Positions 44,710 through 53,534 of a stretch of DNA of 64,000 bases are shown one piece after another (the first letter of the stretch is position 1; each line of letters begins with the position of its first letter). The stretch comes from Sediminicoccus rosea. GTDB taxonomy: Bacteria; Pseudomonadota; Alphaproteobacteria; Acetobacterales; Acetobacteraceae. The stretch is from contig NZ_CP137852.1 of NCBI RefSeq assembly GCF_033547095.1, positions 1,357,501-1,421,500 on the forward strand, read 5' to 3'. A program made the translations under genes and the position numbers. The notes beneath the pieces are model-generated. The model made no database searches, had not been told where the DNA came from, and worked only from the letters and a program-made list of their open reading frames with translations.

Positions 44710-45684
44710 TTACGCCGCGACGATGCCCTCGGCCCGCGCCATGGCCACCCAGTGGTCACGGAAGCCCGCCACGAAGCGCGCGAAATCGGGGCCGTAAAGC
44801 GCGGGGCTGCGCGGCGCCGAGGCGAACTCCGTGAGGCGGGCCTGGATCGCGGGCGTGGCCGCGATGGGCGGCACGGCGGCGATGATGCGCTCGGCGATCG
44901 CGGGCGGCAGGCCGCGCGGCGCGCTGATGCCGATCCATTGCGTGTGCGTCGCCTGGCCATAGCCCAGCTCCGCCAGCGTCGGCACATCGGGGAAGCCCGG
45001 CACGCGCGCCTCGGAGGAGGTGGAGAGCATGCGCAGCGAGCCGTCGCGCAGCTGGCCGACCAGTGTGGTGATGGGCGCGTTCAGGCAGTCGATCTGCCCG
45101 GCCATCAGGTCCTGCAGGGCGGGCGCCGTGCCGCGATAGGGGATGTGATCCAGCTGCGTGGCCCGCGCCGCGCGCGCCACCACGGCACCCGTAATGTGCT
45201 CGGCCGAGCCGACACCGGAGGAGCCGTAGCGCACCGGCCGCGTGCGCGCCGCCTCCAGCAGCTGCGCCATGCTGGTGAAGGGCGATCGGCCCAGCACGAC
45301 GGTAACGGTCGGCGCCTCGGCCAGCAGGGCGAGATGGGTGAAGTCGGCCACCGGGTCATAGGGCATGCTGGGCAGCACGCCCGGCGCGAAGCCGAAGGGG
45401 ATGGCGTGCGAGACGGCCAGGGTGAAGCCGTCCGGCGCCGCCTTGGCCACCACATCGGCGCCCAGCGTCCCCGAGGCGCCGGTGCGGTTCTCGACCACGA
45501 TGGAGGTCCCCAGCGCCTCGCCGAGTGGCGCGGCGTAGAGGCGGCCGATCGCATCCGCGAGGCCGCCGGCCGGGAAACCCGCCACGAAGCGGATGGGCTG
45601 GCGGTTGGGCCAGGCGGGGGCCTGGGCATGGGCGCCAGCGGCTGCGAGAAGCGCCGGGGCGGCGAGGAAAAGGCGGCGTTGCAT
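44710..45684 (-). CDS. Bug/TctC-family periplasmic solute-binding receptor (3)
   Basis: A 324-residue Bug receptor. The signal peptide MQRRLFLAAPALLAAAGAHA is followed by PNRQPIRFVAGFPAGGLADA, 'DGFTLAVSHAIPFGF' and 'IPYRGTAPALQDLMAGQI'. It is the third orphan Bug protein in the window, again without TctA/TctB. The ATG at 45684 begins the signal peptide; an in-frame extension to 46233 would read through the gene on the other strand and is rejected. A long hairpin lies in its upstream region. Confidence 0.88.
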   Translation of the reverse strand: MQRRLFLAAPALLAAAGAHAQAPAWPNRQPIRFVAGFPAGGLADAIGRLYAAPLGEALGTSIVVENRTGASGTLGADVVAKAAPDGFTLAVSHAIPFGFAPGVLPSMPYDPVADFTHLALLAEAPTVTVVLGRSPFTSMAQLLEAARTRPVRYGSSGVGSAEHITGAVVARAARATQLDHIPYRGTAPALQDLMAGQIDCLNAPITTLVGQLRDGSLRMLSTSSEARVPGFPDVPTLAELGYGQATHTQWIGISAPRGLPPAIAERIIAAVPPIAATPAIQARLTEFASAPRSPALYGPDFARFVAGFRDHWVAMARAEGIVAA

Positions 45685-45715
45685 CAAGTTTGGGCTCCTG
45701 GAAGCGGCATTGCCT

Positions 45716-45756
45716 GCCCCGCGCGCCATCTGCATGGTTGAGTGGCGCGCTGGGGC
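45716..45756. other. Strong hairpin between divergent genes
   Basis: GCCCCGCGCGCCA (45716-45728) pairs with TGGCGCGC-T-GGGGC (45743-45756) to give a 13-bp stem with one bulged T and a 14-base loop. It lies 51 bases before the MOSC gene and 31 bases before the Bug gene on the other strand. It could be an operator for both, or a 5' mRNA structure. Confidence 0.4.
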
Positions 45757-45807
45757 ATTCACCGCCCAGGGGGAGCAAGCGCCGTGCCGCCGGGCTAGGA
45801 TGCGCGC

Positions 45808-46305
45808 ATGCGCCCCCCGCCCGAATCGCTCATGGCCCGCCTGCTCGATGCGCCGATGGCCCCCGGCCGCCTGGCCTGGATCGGCCTGCGCCCGGCGCGG
45901 CGCGCGGCCATGCGCGCCGTGGATCAGGCGATGCTCGCCCCCGGACAGGGCCTGGAGGGGGATCGCTGGAAGGGGGCGGTCACCGGCGGGCGCCAGGTCA
46001 CGCTGATCGCGGCCGGGCATCTGGCCGCCATTGGCGGCTTCCTCGGCCGCGCGGCCGTGCCGCCCGAGGCGCTGCGCCGCAACCTCGTGATCGAGGGCGT
46101 GAACCTGCTGGCGCTGAAGGGGCGCCGCTTCCGGATCGGCGCCGCGCTGCTGGAGTTCAGCGGCGAATGCCATCCCTGCTCGCGCATGGAGGAGGTGCTG
46201 GGCCCCGGCGGCTACAATGCCGTGCGCGGGCATGGCGGCATCACCGCCCGCGTGACCGAGGGCGGCGCGATCCGCCTGGGTGATCCGCTCACCCGGGTGG
46301 ATTGA
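45808..46305 (+). CDS. MOSC-domain protein
   Basis: A 165-residue MOSC-domain protein (molybdenum cofactor sulfurase C-terminal fold). It contains GLEGDRWKGAVTGGRQVTLI, RRNLVIEGVNLLALKGRRFR, and the Cys-containing GECHPCSRMEEVLGPGGYNA, then GHGGITARV. The conserved Cys of the 'ECHPCSRME' segment is the supposed sulfur carrier or cofactor contact. Stand-alone MOSC proteins such as YiiM reduce N-hydroxylated compounds with molybdenum cofactor. The start ATG lies 123 bases from the divergent Bug gene; the gene ends 3 bases from the convergent gpt stop. Confidence 0.85.
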   Translation: MRPPPESLMARLLDAPMAPGRLAWIGLRPARRAAMRAVDQAMLAPGQGLEGDRWKGAVTGGRQVTLIAAGHLAAIGGFLGRAAVPPEALRRNLVIEGVNLLALKGRRFRIGAALLEFSGECHPCSRMEEVLGPGGYNAVRGHGGITARVTEGGAIRLGDPLTRVD

Positions 46306-46308
46306 GGG

Positions 46309-46788
46309 CTACTTCGCCACCTGGCCCTTGGCGATCGGGGGTATGAACTGCACTTCGGTGTCCCAGGGGAAGAGGATCCAGGTGTCCTGGCTCACCTCGG
46401 TCACGAAGGTGTCCACCAGCGGCTTGCCGGCGGGCTTGGCGTAGATGGTGGCGAAATGCGCGTGCGGCAGCATGGCGCGCACCACCTTGGCCGTGGTGCC
46501 GGTATCCACCAGGTCATCGATGATGAGCCAGCCCTTGCCGTCACCGGCGGCGGCTGGCGGCTTCACCACGCGCGGCTCGCCCTTCGTCTCCTCGTCATAG
46601 GTGACGACGCTCACCGTCTCGATGATGCGGCATTCCAGCTCACGCGCGATGATGGCGGCCGGGATCAGCCCGCCGCGCGTGATGGCGACGACGCCCTTCC
46701 AGGGGCCGAGGTCGAGCAAGCGCCAGGCCAGCGCCTTGCTGTCGCGGTGCAGCTGGTCCCAGGTGACGGTGAAATAGCGCTGCGCCAT
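46309..46788 (-). CDS. gpt: Xanthine-guanine phosphoribosyltransferase
   Basis: A 159-residue type I PRTase that salvages xanthine, guanine and hypoxanthine with PRPP. The PRPP loop is [17 protein letters not shown] and the N-terminal part has [20 protein letters not shown]; the C-terminal [18 protein letters not shown] is the end typical of XGPRT (Gpt). Length is near E. coli Gpt (152). The ATG overlaps the stop of csaA by one base (TGATG). The purine permease at 57753-59039 could supply its bases. Confidence 0.93.
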   Translation of the reverse strand: MAQRYFTVTWDQLHRDSKALAWRLLDLGPWKGVVAITRGGLIPAAIIARELECRIIETVSVVTYDEETKGEPRVVKPPAAAGDGKGWLIIDDLVDTGTTAKVVRAMLPHAHFATIYAKPAGKPLVDTFVTEVSQDTWILFPWDTEVQFIPPIAKGQVAK

Positions 46789-47126
46789 CAGAACATCCTT
46801 CCGCCATCGGGCACGTGCAGGTCGGGCTTGAGCAGGACGACCGCGCCGTTCTCGTCCGGCACGCCCAGCACCAGGACCTCGCTCATGAAGGGGCCGATCT
46901 GGCGCGGCGGGAAATTCACGACCGCGACGACCTGGCGGCCGATCAGCCGGTCGGGCGAGTAGTGCACGGTGATCTGCGCCGAGCTTTTCTTCACGCCGAG
47001 CGGCGCGCCGAAATCCACCCAGAGCTGGATCGCCGGCTTCTTCGCCTCCGGGAAGGGCTTCGCGTCCACCACGGTGCCGACGCGGATCTCAACCTTCTCG
47101 AAATCGGGGTAGGTGATCGTCTCCAT
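46788..47126 (-). CDS. csaA: CsaA/Trbp111-type tRNA-binding protein
   Basis: A 112-residue OB-fold protein of the CsaA/EMAP-II/tRNA-binding (Trbp) family. It shows [20 protein letters not shown] and [20 protein letters not shown], then [20 protein letters not shown] and the closing [14 protein letters not shown]. CsaA has secretion-chaperone-like activity and binds tRNA; the cellular role in alphaproteobacteria is unclear. It precedes gpt by a one-base overlap, so both are in one unit. The ggt gene starts on the opposite strand, 115 bases away. Confidence 0.88.
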   Translation of the reverse strand: METITYPDFEKVEIRVGTVVDAKPFPEAKKPAIQLWVDFGAPLGVKKSSAQITVHYSPDRLIGRQVVAVVNFPPRQIGPFMSEVLVLGVPDENGAVVLLKPDLHVPDGGRMF

Positions 47127-47241
47127 GGGCGGGCGCTATCCCATTTCCGCGCGGGAGGCGAGAGGGGGCCGGGTTCCCTGCCGGGCCGGCTTCGTCCAGA
47201 ATAGGGATGAAACGATTTGCCCGTTTGAGGAAATGTCCCCG

Positions 47242-48843
47242 ATGCGCGACTTACACGCCCCCGGCCGCAGCCCCGTCATCGCGGCGCGCGGGATGGCCGC
47301 CACCTCCATGCCGGCGGCCACGCTCACCGCCATCGAGGTCCTGAAGTCCGGCGGCAACGCCATGGACGCGGCGATCGCGGCGGTCGCCGTGCTGGGCGTG
47401 ATCGAGCCCCAGAGCACGGGCATCGGCGGCGATTGCTTCTGCCTCTACAGCCCGGCTGGCTCGGGCAAGGTCTATGCCATGAACGGCTCGGGCCGGGCCG
47501 GCATGAACTACTCGATGGAGAAGCTGCACGCCGCCGGCGTCACCTCGCTCTCGGACACGAGCCCGCATGTGGTGACCATCCCCGGCGCCGTCTCCGCCTG
47601 GGAGGCGCTGAACGCCGCGCATGGCCGCAAGGGCCTCGACGTGCTGCTGCAGCCGGCCATCCGCTTCGCGGAGGAAGGCTTCCCCGTGCTGGAGCGCGTG
47701 GCGGCCGACTGGGCGGATGCCAAGGGCAAGCTCGCCGCCAATGAGGCGTCGTCGCGCCACTACCTGAAGAACGGCGCCGCCCCGGTCGAGGGCGACATGA
47801 TGCGCTTCCCGGCGCTGGCCAGGACGTTGCGCGCCATCGCCGCCAAGGGCGCCCGCGGCTTCTATGAGGGCGCGGTCGCGGCCGACATCGTGAAGAGCCT
47901 GCGCGCGCTGGGCGGCATGCAGACCGAGGAGGATTTCGCGAACGCCCTGCGCGGCGCGGAATTCGTCGAGCCCATCAAGCGCGCCTGGAAGGACATGGAG
48001 ATCTACGAGTGCCCGCCGAACGGCTCAGGCATCGTGACGCTCATGATCCTCGGCATGCTCGAGACCTTCAAGGCGCCGGAAGCGGGCCCCATGTCGGCCG
48101 AGCGGCTGCACCGCCACATCGAGGCCGCCCGCCTCGCCTATCGCGACCGCGACACCTGGATCGCCGACCCCGCGAAGGTGGATGTGCCGACGGAGACGCT
48201 GCTCTCCGACGCCTATCTGCACGGCATGGCGAAGAACATCAGCGACGCGAAGGCGCTGGGCGAGCTGCCCTGGTCCGACACGCTGATGCCGAAGCACAAG
48301 GACACCGTCTATCTCTGCGTGGTGGATGAGGAGGGCAATGCGTGCTCCTTCATCAACTCGCTCTTCAAGAGCTTCGGCTCTGGCATCCTGGCCGAGGGCT
48401 CGGGCGTCATGCTGCAGAATCGCGGCTTCGGCTTCCGCATGCAGGAGGGGCATCCGAACTGCATCGCGCCGGGCAAGCGGCCGATGCACACGATCATCCC
48501 CGGCATGGCGTTGAAGAATGGCCGTGCCGTCATGCCCTTCGGCGTGATGGGCGGCCATTTCCAGCCGATGGGTCAGACGCTGCTGCTCTCGAACATGTTC
48601 GACTACGGGATGAACCCGCAGGCCGCACTCGACGCGCCGCGCCTCTTCCCGGAGGACGGCAAGATCCAGGTCGAGCGGCACATCCCGGCCGAGACGGTCG
48701 CGAAGCTCAACGCGCTCGGCCATGTCTGCGAGCCGATCGCGAAGCCGCATGGCGGCGGGCAGGCCATCTACATGGACCATGAGCGCGGCGTGCTCATCGG
48801 TGGCAGCGACCCCCGCAAGGATGGCTGCGTATTGGGATATTGA
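47242..48843 (+). CDS. ggt: Gamma-glutamyltransferase family protein
   Basis: A 533-residue Ntn-hydrolase of the GGT family. It has the early GGNAMDAAIAAVAVLGVIEP, GIGGDCF, and the substrate-binding MNGSGRAGM; the probable nucleophile T355 is in KDTVYLCVVDEEGNA, where the proenzyme self-cleaves. GGGQAIYMDHERGVLIGGSD closes the fold. No signal peptide is seen, so this member is probably cytoplasmic. It hydrolyses or transfers gamma-glutamyl groups. The ATG at 47242 is well spaced from GAGGA (47227-47231); the ATG at 47233 is too close but would add only 3 residues. It is followed after 152 bases by an amidase gene in the same direction. Confidence 0.88.
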   Translation: MRDLHAPGRSPVIAARGMAATSMPAATLTAIEVLKSGGNAMDAAIAAVAVLGVIEPQSTGIGGDCFCLYSPAGSGKVYAMNGSGRAGMNYSMEKLHAAGVTSLSDTSPHVVTIPGAVSAWEALNAAHGRKGLDVLLQPAIRFAEEGFPVLERVAADWADAKGKLAANEASSRHYLKNGAAPVEGDMMRFPALARTLRAIAAKGARGFYEGAVAADIVKSLRALGGMQTEEDFANALRGAEFVEPIKRAWKDMEIYECPPNGSGIVTLMILGMLETFKAPEAGPMSAERLHRHIEAARLAYRDRDTWIADPAKVDVPTETLLSDAYLHGMAKNISDAKALGELPWSDTLMPKHKDTVYLCVVDEEGNACSFINSLFKSFGSGILAEGSGVMLQNRGFGFRMQEGHPNCIAPGKRPMHTIIPGMALKNGRAVMPFGVMGGHFQPMGQTLLLSNMFDYGMNPQAALDAPRLFPEDGKIQVERHIPAETVAKLNALGHVCEPIAKPHGGGQAIYMDHERGVLIGGSDPRKDGCVLGY

Positions 48844-48934
48844 TCCCGCCCTCAGGCGGCGGGCGCTCGCTCCGCTCGCTTGCCTTGCGCGCCGCAGACA
48901 GGGCGCGCGGGGCCAACAAGTCAGTCGCCGCGCG

Positions 48935-48953
48935 CCGGCCGCTTTGCGGCCGG
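48935..48953. repeat. 19-base perfect inverted repeat (copy 2)
   Basis: CCGGCCGC-TTT-GCGGCCGG, the reverse-oriented twin of the hairpin at 8532-8550, lies in the 152-base gap between ggt and the amidase. It is followed by ATCCTTT. It may act as a terminator for ggt or be a dispersed intergenic repeat. Confidence 0.5.
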
Positions 48954-48995
48954 ATCCTTTGAGGGCGGCAAGCATTCTGGGAAGTGGAGACGGTC

Positions 48996-50492
48996 TTGAC
49001 GGAACCCTGTGATCTGACGGCCCTGGAGGCGCGCCGCATGATCGGCGTGAAGAAGCTCTCCGCGACGGAGCTTCTGGAATCCTGTGTGGCGCGCATCGCC
49101 GCCGTGAACCCGGCGGTGAACGCCATGACGGCCATGGATGTGGACGCCGCCCGCGCCACCGCCAAGGCCGCCGATGCCGCCACCATGAAGGGCGAGAAGC
49201 TCGGCCCGCTGCACGGCCTGCCGCTCGGCATCAAGGATCTGGAGGCGACCAAGGGCCTGCGCACCACCTGGGGCAGCCCGCTCTTCGCCGACCATGTGCC
49301 CGACCATGACGAAGGCATGGTCCGCCGCCTGCGCGAGGCGGGCGGCATCGTCCTTGGCAAGACCAATGTCCCGGAATTCGGCCTCGGCGCGAATAGCCGC
49401 AACGTGGTCTGGGGTGCCACGGGCAACGCCTTCAACCCGGAATACAACGCCGCCGGCTCCTCCGGCGGTTCGGCGGTGGCGCTCGCCACCAACATGATCC
49501 CGCTGGCCTCGGGTAGCGACACGGGCGGCTCGCTCCGCAATCCCGCCGCCTTCAACGGCATCGTGGGCTACCGCCCGTCCAGCGGCCTGGTGCCGAGCGA
49601 GCGGCGCGGCCATGGCTGGTCGCCTCTGCCCATGCTGGGCCCGATGGCGCGCAACGTGCCCGACCTGGCCTTCATGCTCGCCGCCATGGCGAGCGACGAC
49701 GTGGCGGACCCGCTGGCCTACAGCTTCCCCGGTGTCGCGATGCGCGAGCGGCCGGAGCTGTTCCACCCGGTGCAGCCGGCCGACCTCGCCTCCATGAAGC
49801 TCGCCTTCACCGAGGATTTCGGCCTGGCGCCGACGGAGAGCATCGTCCGCCGCGCCTTCCGGAAGGTGGTGGCCGCGATCGCGCCCATGTTCGCGCGTGC
49901 GGTCGAAGCCACGCCTGATGTGAGCGGCGGCGACGAGGCCTTCGAGGTGTTGCGCTCGGTCAACGTGCTCTCCGCCCATGGCGAGAAGGTGGACAAGACG
50001 CCGCATCTCTGCGGCCCCAACATGCACGCCAATGTCGAGGAGGCGCGGCGCTACAGCTTCGCCGACAACTCTGCGGCGCTGACGCGGCAGACGCAGATCT
50101 ATCGCAACTTCCAGTCCTTCTTCGCCGAGCAATCGGTGCTGATCAGCCCGGCCATCTGCTGCTCGCCCCGGCCCTGGCGCGAGCTCTATCCCGCGCTGAT
50201 CGACGGCAAGCCCGTGCGGACCTACTTCCACTGGCTGAGCCTCGCCTACTACGTCACGCTGACGGGCCACCCGGCGATGAGCCTGCCCGTGGGCCGCGAC
50301 GAGAAGGGCTTTCCCTTCGGCCTGCAGATCGTGGGCCCGCGTGGCGGCGATGCGGTGGTGCTGCGCGTGGCGGCGGCGATCGAGGCCGCCTTCGCGGGCG
50401 ATGCCGAATTCGGCCGCCCCATCCCCGATGTCGCCGCGCTGGCCAAGGCGCGGCCCATCTCGGAGATGGAAGCCTTCAAGACCTGGGACTGA
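48996..50492 (+). CDS. Amidase-signature family amidohydrolase
   Basis: A 498-residue amidase-signature enzyme with the catalytic triad Lys-cisSer-Ser. K80 is in GLPLGIKDLEATKG, the cis-Ser is S155/S156 in NAAGSSGGSAVALA, and the nucleophile S179 is in SGSDTGGSLRNPA. It hydrolyses amide bonds; substrates in the family range from aryl-amides to fatty amides and Glu-tRNA-Gln. No partner subunits are seen, so a GatA role is unlikely. TTG 48996 has GGAG 6-7 bases upstream and gives the typical MTEPCDLTALEARRMIG; GTG 48984 would add four residues. Upstream ggt suggests joint use of gamma-glutamyl or amide nitrogen sources, by context only. Confidence 0.88.
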   Translation: MTEPCDLTALEARRMIGVKKLSATELLESCVARIAAVNPAVNAMTAMDVDAARATAKAADAATMKGEKLGPLHGLPLGIKDLEATKGLRTTWGSPLFADHVPDHDEGMVRRLREAGGIVLGKTNVPEFGLGANSRNVVWGATGNAFNPEYNAAGSSGGSAVALATNMIPLASGSDTGGSLRNPAAFNGIVGYRPSSGLVPSERRGHGWSPLPMLGPMARNVPDLAFMLAAMASDDVADPLAYSFPGVAMRERPELFHPVQPADLASMKLAFTEDFGLAPTESIVRRAFRKVVAAIAPMFARAVEATPDVSGGDEAFEVLRSVNVLSAHGEKVDKTPHLCGPNMHANVEEARRYSFADNSAALTRQTQIYRNFQSFFAEQSVLISPAICCSPRPWRELYPALIDGKPVRTYFHWLSLAYYVTLTGHPAMSLPVGRDEKGFPFGLQIVGPRGGDAVVLRVAAAIEAAFAGDAEFGRPIPDVAALAKARPISEMEAFKTWD

Positions 50493-50499
50493 CGGGCGC

Positions 50500-50763
50500 C
50501 TACCAGTAGGCGCGGCGCGGCGGGTGGTAGCCGCTGTAGTAGACGGGGCGGCCATAATACGGGCGCCCGTAACTGGGCCTCCCGTAATAGGCCGGGCGGC
50601 TCGGCTGGCTGGCGGCGACGCCGACGGCGACCGCCGCCACGGCGGCACCCGCGGCAAGGAAGCCGGTGGCGACCGGATCATAGCGGCCATAGGCATCGGT
50701 GCAGGCGGTGAAGCCGAGAAGGCCGGTGAGGGCGAGGGCAGGCAGCAGCTTGCGCATCGTCAT
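50500..50763 (-). CDS. Small Tyr/Arg-rich putative lipoprotein
   Basis: An 87-residue exported protein. MTMRKLLPALALTGLLGFTA-C is a signal peptide with a Cys after a weakly lipobox-like FTAC, so it may be a lipoprotein. A hydrophobic Ala/Val stretch (FLAAGAAVAAVAVGVAA) follows. The C-terminus holds a Tyr/Gly/Arg/Pro repeat (YYGRPSYGRPYYGRPVYY). This form is common in short envelope proteins of Roseomonas and relatives, but no function is known. The gene converges with the amidase gene (7-base gap). Confidence 0.62.
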   Translation of the reverse strand: MTMRKLLPALALTGLLGFTACTDAYGRYDPVATGFLAAGAAVAAVAVGVAASQPSRPAYYGRPSYGRPYYGRPVYYSGYHPPRRAYW

Positions 50764-50928
50764 GGCTCTTTCCAGAGCATCAGCCCGGCGTTTTCGGGCG
50801 CCCGGCCGGGAGGGGGGTGTCTGGTCCTCTGGAGCGCATCAGGCCACGCCCCCGCGGCGACAGCGGGGTGGGATCAAGGCATTTTCGCCACAAGCGTGGC
50901 GGGCCTGCCATGGAGAGCCGTCGGCGGC

Positions 50929-51183
50929 TTATCCCCGCGCGCCGGAGAACGCGTTGAAGGTCTGCAACGTGTAGGTGTCCTTCACGCCCTTCACGCTCTG
51001 CACCCGCTCGACGACGAAGAGGCCGATATCCTGGTCGGGCTCCAGATAGAACTTGCCGAGCAGGTCATACTGGCCGGAGACCGAGTGCATCTCCGACAAT
51101 TCCGGGATGTTGTCCGCCATCTCGCGCGCCACGCGATAGGCCTGCCCCATTTCGCACTTCACCATGACAAAGATAGCGCGCAT
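50929..51183 (-). CDS. Stand-alone Lrp/AsnC effector-binding (RAM) domain protein
   Basis: An 84-residue protein with only the ligand-binding domain of Lrp/AsnC regulators ([57 protein letters not shown]). It has no helix-turn-helix, so it cannot bind DNA by itself. Such 'RAM' proteins probably form dimers or decamers and sense amino acids. The ATG at 51183 is the first sensible start; extending it upstream gives a non-homologous Pro/Arg-rich sequence. It is divergent from the peptide-type ABC ATPase genes with 216 bases between the starts. Confidence 0.86.
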   Translation of the reverse strand: MRAIFVMVKCEMGQAYRVAREMADNIPELSEMHSVSGQYDLLGKFYLEPDQDIGLFVVERVQSVKGVKDTYTLQTFNAFSGARG

Positions 51184-51399
51184 GCATCCAGACTCCCGAG
51201 CGAGCGGCGCAGGATGGGGGAGGCGCGCGGGGGCGTAAAGCCATCTCGCCGGTTGGAACGGGATGGCGGAGGGATTGACCCGGGCGCGGGCGGGCGGCCA
51301 GGGGGACTGCCCAGGATTGCGGCATCGGCCGTACCATGGCCTGCTGTGCCGTCCCGGCGGCGCGTTTCGCCCGGTTGCAGGAGGAGATAGGTTGTCGTG

Positions 51400-52452
51400 A
51401 TGGACGCTCTCGATCCCACGCCCGACCGCGGTGGCCCCGCGCAGCCCCTCCTCGCCGTGAAGGGGCTGGTCAAGCACTTCCCGCTGAAGGGCGGCCTGCT
51501 CGGCCGCACCCAGGCCGTGGTCCGCGCGGTGGACGACGTGGAATTCGACGTGGTGAAGGGCGAAACCCTCGGCATCGTGGGCGAGTCCGGCTGTGGCAAG
51601 TCCACCACCGCACGCCTGCTGATGCGCCTGCTGGAGCCCAATGCCGGCACCATGATCTTCGACGGCGAGGCGGTGGGCGAGAATGTGCAGGCCGGGGGCC
51701 TGACGCTGCGCGAATATCGCCGCCAGGTGCAGATGGTCTTCCAGGACAGCTACGCCTCGCTTAACCCCCGCCTGCCGATCGAGGAGACGATCGCCTTCGC
51801 CCCGCGAATCCATGGCCTCTCGGCCGATGAATCGGTGGTGCGCGCGCGGGAGTTGCTGGCGGCGGTGGGCCTCGCGCCCGAGAGCTTCGCCCGGCGCTAC
51901 CCGCATGAGCTTTCGGGCGGTCAGCGGCAGCGGATCAACATCGCCCGCGCGCTCGCGCTGCGCCCCAAGCTGGTGATCCTGGACGAGCCGGTCTCCGCGC
52001 TCGACAAGTCGGTCGAGGCGCAGGTGCTGAACCTGCTGGTGGACCTCAAGGCCGAGTTCGGCCTGACCTATGTCTTCATCAGCCACGACCTGAACGTGGT
52101 GCAGTACATCAGCGACCGCGTGCTGGTGATGTATCTGGGCGAGGTGGCGGAGATGGGCCCGGTCGGTGCCATCTATGACCGCCCGGCGCATCCCTACACG
52201 CGCGCGCTGCTGGACAGCCGCCCCTCGATGGACCCCGCGAAGCGCCGGACCAAGCCGCCGCTGACGGGCGATCCGCCGAACCCGGTGAACCCGCCCTCCG
52301 GTTGCCGCTTCCGCACGCGCTGCGGCCATGCCGAGGAGGTCTGCGCCGCCCGCAAGCCGCTGATGGCCGATCTCGGCGGCGGGCACATCGTCTCCTGCCA
52401 CATGGCGACACCCGATAGCGGGCACAGCCAGGCGGGGAGCCTCGCGGCATGA
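51400..52452 (+). CDS. Oligopeptide/dipeptide-type ABC transporter ATPase (OppF/DppF-like)
   Basis: A 350-residue nucleotide-binding subunit of the peptide ABC-import family. Walker A GESGCGKS, the Q-loop [30 protein letters not shown], Walker [14 protein letters not shown] and [15 protein letters not shown] are present. The C-terminal oligopeptide-transporter extension ([14 protein letters not shown]) carries the Cys cluster that in DppD/OppF-type subunits may bind an iron-sulfur cluster. ATG 51400 follows GGAGGAG. It overlaps the next ATPase gene by 4 bases (ATGA). No permease genes lie nearby. Confidence 0.9.
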   Translation: MDALDPTPDRGGPAQPLLAVKGLVKHFPLKGGLLGRTQAVVRAVDDVEFDVVKGETLGIVGESGCGKSTTARLLMRLLEPNAGTMIFDGEAVGENVQAGGLTLREYRRQVQMVFQDSYASLNPRLPIEETIAFAPRIHGLSADESVVRARELLAAVGLAPESFARRYPHELSGGQRQRINIARALALRPKLVILDEPVSALDKSVEAQVLNLLVDLKAEFGLTYVFISHDLNVVQYISDRVLVMYLGEVAEMGPVGAIYDRPAHPYTRALLDSRPSMDPAKRRTKPPLTGDPPNPVNPPSGCRFRTRCGHAEEVCAARKPLMADLGGGHIVSCHMATPDSGHSQAGSLAA

Positions 52453-53441
52453 GTGCGGCGCTCAAGACCAATGCGCCGCCGCTGGTGAAGCTGCGCGACC
52501 TGCATGTGACCTTCAAGACGCGCGACCGTACCGTGCATGCGGTGAACGGCGTGGACCTCGACCTGGCCGCCGGCGAGGTGCTCTGCATTCTGGGCGAGTC
52601 GGGGTCGGGCAAGTCGGTCACGCTGCGCGCGCTGATGAAGCTCCTGCCGAAATTCGCTCAGATCAAGGGCGGCATCGAGGTGGGCGGGCGCGACGTCAAC
52701 GCCATGAGCAACAGCCAGCTCGCCGATTTCCGCGGCGGCGAGGTGGCGATGATCTTCCAGGAGCCGATGACGGCGCTGGACCCGGTCTTCACCGTCGGCC
52801 GCCAGATCGCGGAGACGGTGCAGCGGCATGAGGGCGTCTCCCGCGCCACGGCCGATGCGCGGGCGCTGGAACTGCTGGAACTGGTGCAGATCCCCTCCGC
52901 CAAGCGCCGCCTCGCGGCCTATCCGCATGAGCTCTCCGGCGGCTTGCGTCAGCGCGCGATGATCGCCGTGGCACTCGCCTGCCGCCCCAAGCTGCTGCTG
53001 GCCGATGAGCCGACCACGGCGCTGGACGCCACCGTGCAGATCCAGGTGCTGCTGCTGCTGCGCGAGCTTCAGGAAAAGCTCGGCATGGGCGTGATCTTCG
53101 TCACGCATGACCTCGGCGTCGCCGGCGAGATCGCCGACCGGGTCGCGGTCATGTATGCGGGCCGCGTGGTGGAGGAGGGGCCGGTCTCGGGCCTCATGGC
53201 CGGGCCGCTGCATCCCTATGCCCAGGGCCTGCTCGGCGCCACCGTCCATCCGGGCATGCGCGGCAAGCGGCTGACGACCATCCCCGGCGCACCGCCCATG
53301 CTGGATGTGGCGCCCACCACCTGCGCCTTCAGCCCGCGCTGCGAATACGCCGAGGCCGCCTGCACCGATGGCGTGCCGCCGCTGGTCGAGGCTTCCCCGG
53401 GGCGTTTTGCGCGCTGCGTCCGCGTGCAGAAGGGCGTGTGA
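52449..53441 (+). CDS. Oligopeptide/dipeptide-type ABC transporter ATPase (OppD/DppD-like)
   Basis: A 330-residue second ATPase. It has Walker A GESGSGKS (in CILGESGSGKSVTLRAL), Q-loop VAMIFQEPMTALDPVF, signature ELSGGLRQRAMIAVALA, Walker B LLADEPTTALDATVQ, and the C-terminal Cys-rich tail CAFSPRCEYAEAACTDGVPP typical of OppD/DppD. The pair OppD+OppF would energise a peptide (or nickel, glutathione) importer, but its permease subunits are absent here; the binding protein at 60304-61911 is the only possible partner in view. Its start overlaps the previous stop (ATGA). Confidence 0.9.
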   Translation: MSAALKTNAPPLVKLRDLHVTFKTRDRTVHAVNGVDLDLAAGEVLCILGESGSGKSVTLRALMKLLPKFAQIKGGIEVGGRDVNAMSNSQLADFRGGEVAMIFQEPMTALDPVFTVGRQIAETVQRHEGVSRATADARALELLELVQIPSAKRRLAAYPHELSGGLRQRAMIAVALACRPKLLLADEPTTALDATVQIQVLLLLRELQEKLGMGVIFVTHDLGVAGEIADRVAVMYAGRVVEEGPVSGLMAGPLHPYAQGLLGATVHPGMRGKRLTTIPGAPPMLDVAPTTCAFSPRCEYAEAACTDGVPPLVEASPGRFARCVRVQKGV

Positions 53442-53534
53442 TCCATCGCTGCAGCCGCGGCATCCGCCGCGTGGAGTGACGAGCGCGCGCGCCTGATCTA
53501 GCCTCCTCTCCGATTCCAGAGGGGAGCAAGCAGC

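Noticed and set aside
50520-50600. Short repeats resembling a CRISPR or direct-repeat array
   Set aside because: The repeats are within the coding sequence of the Tyr/Arg/Pro-rich protein and are only 9-15 bases without spacers.
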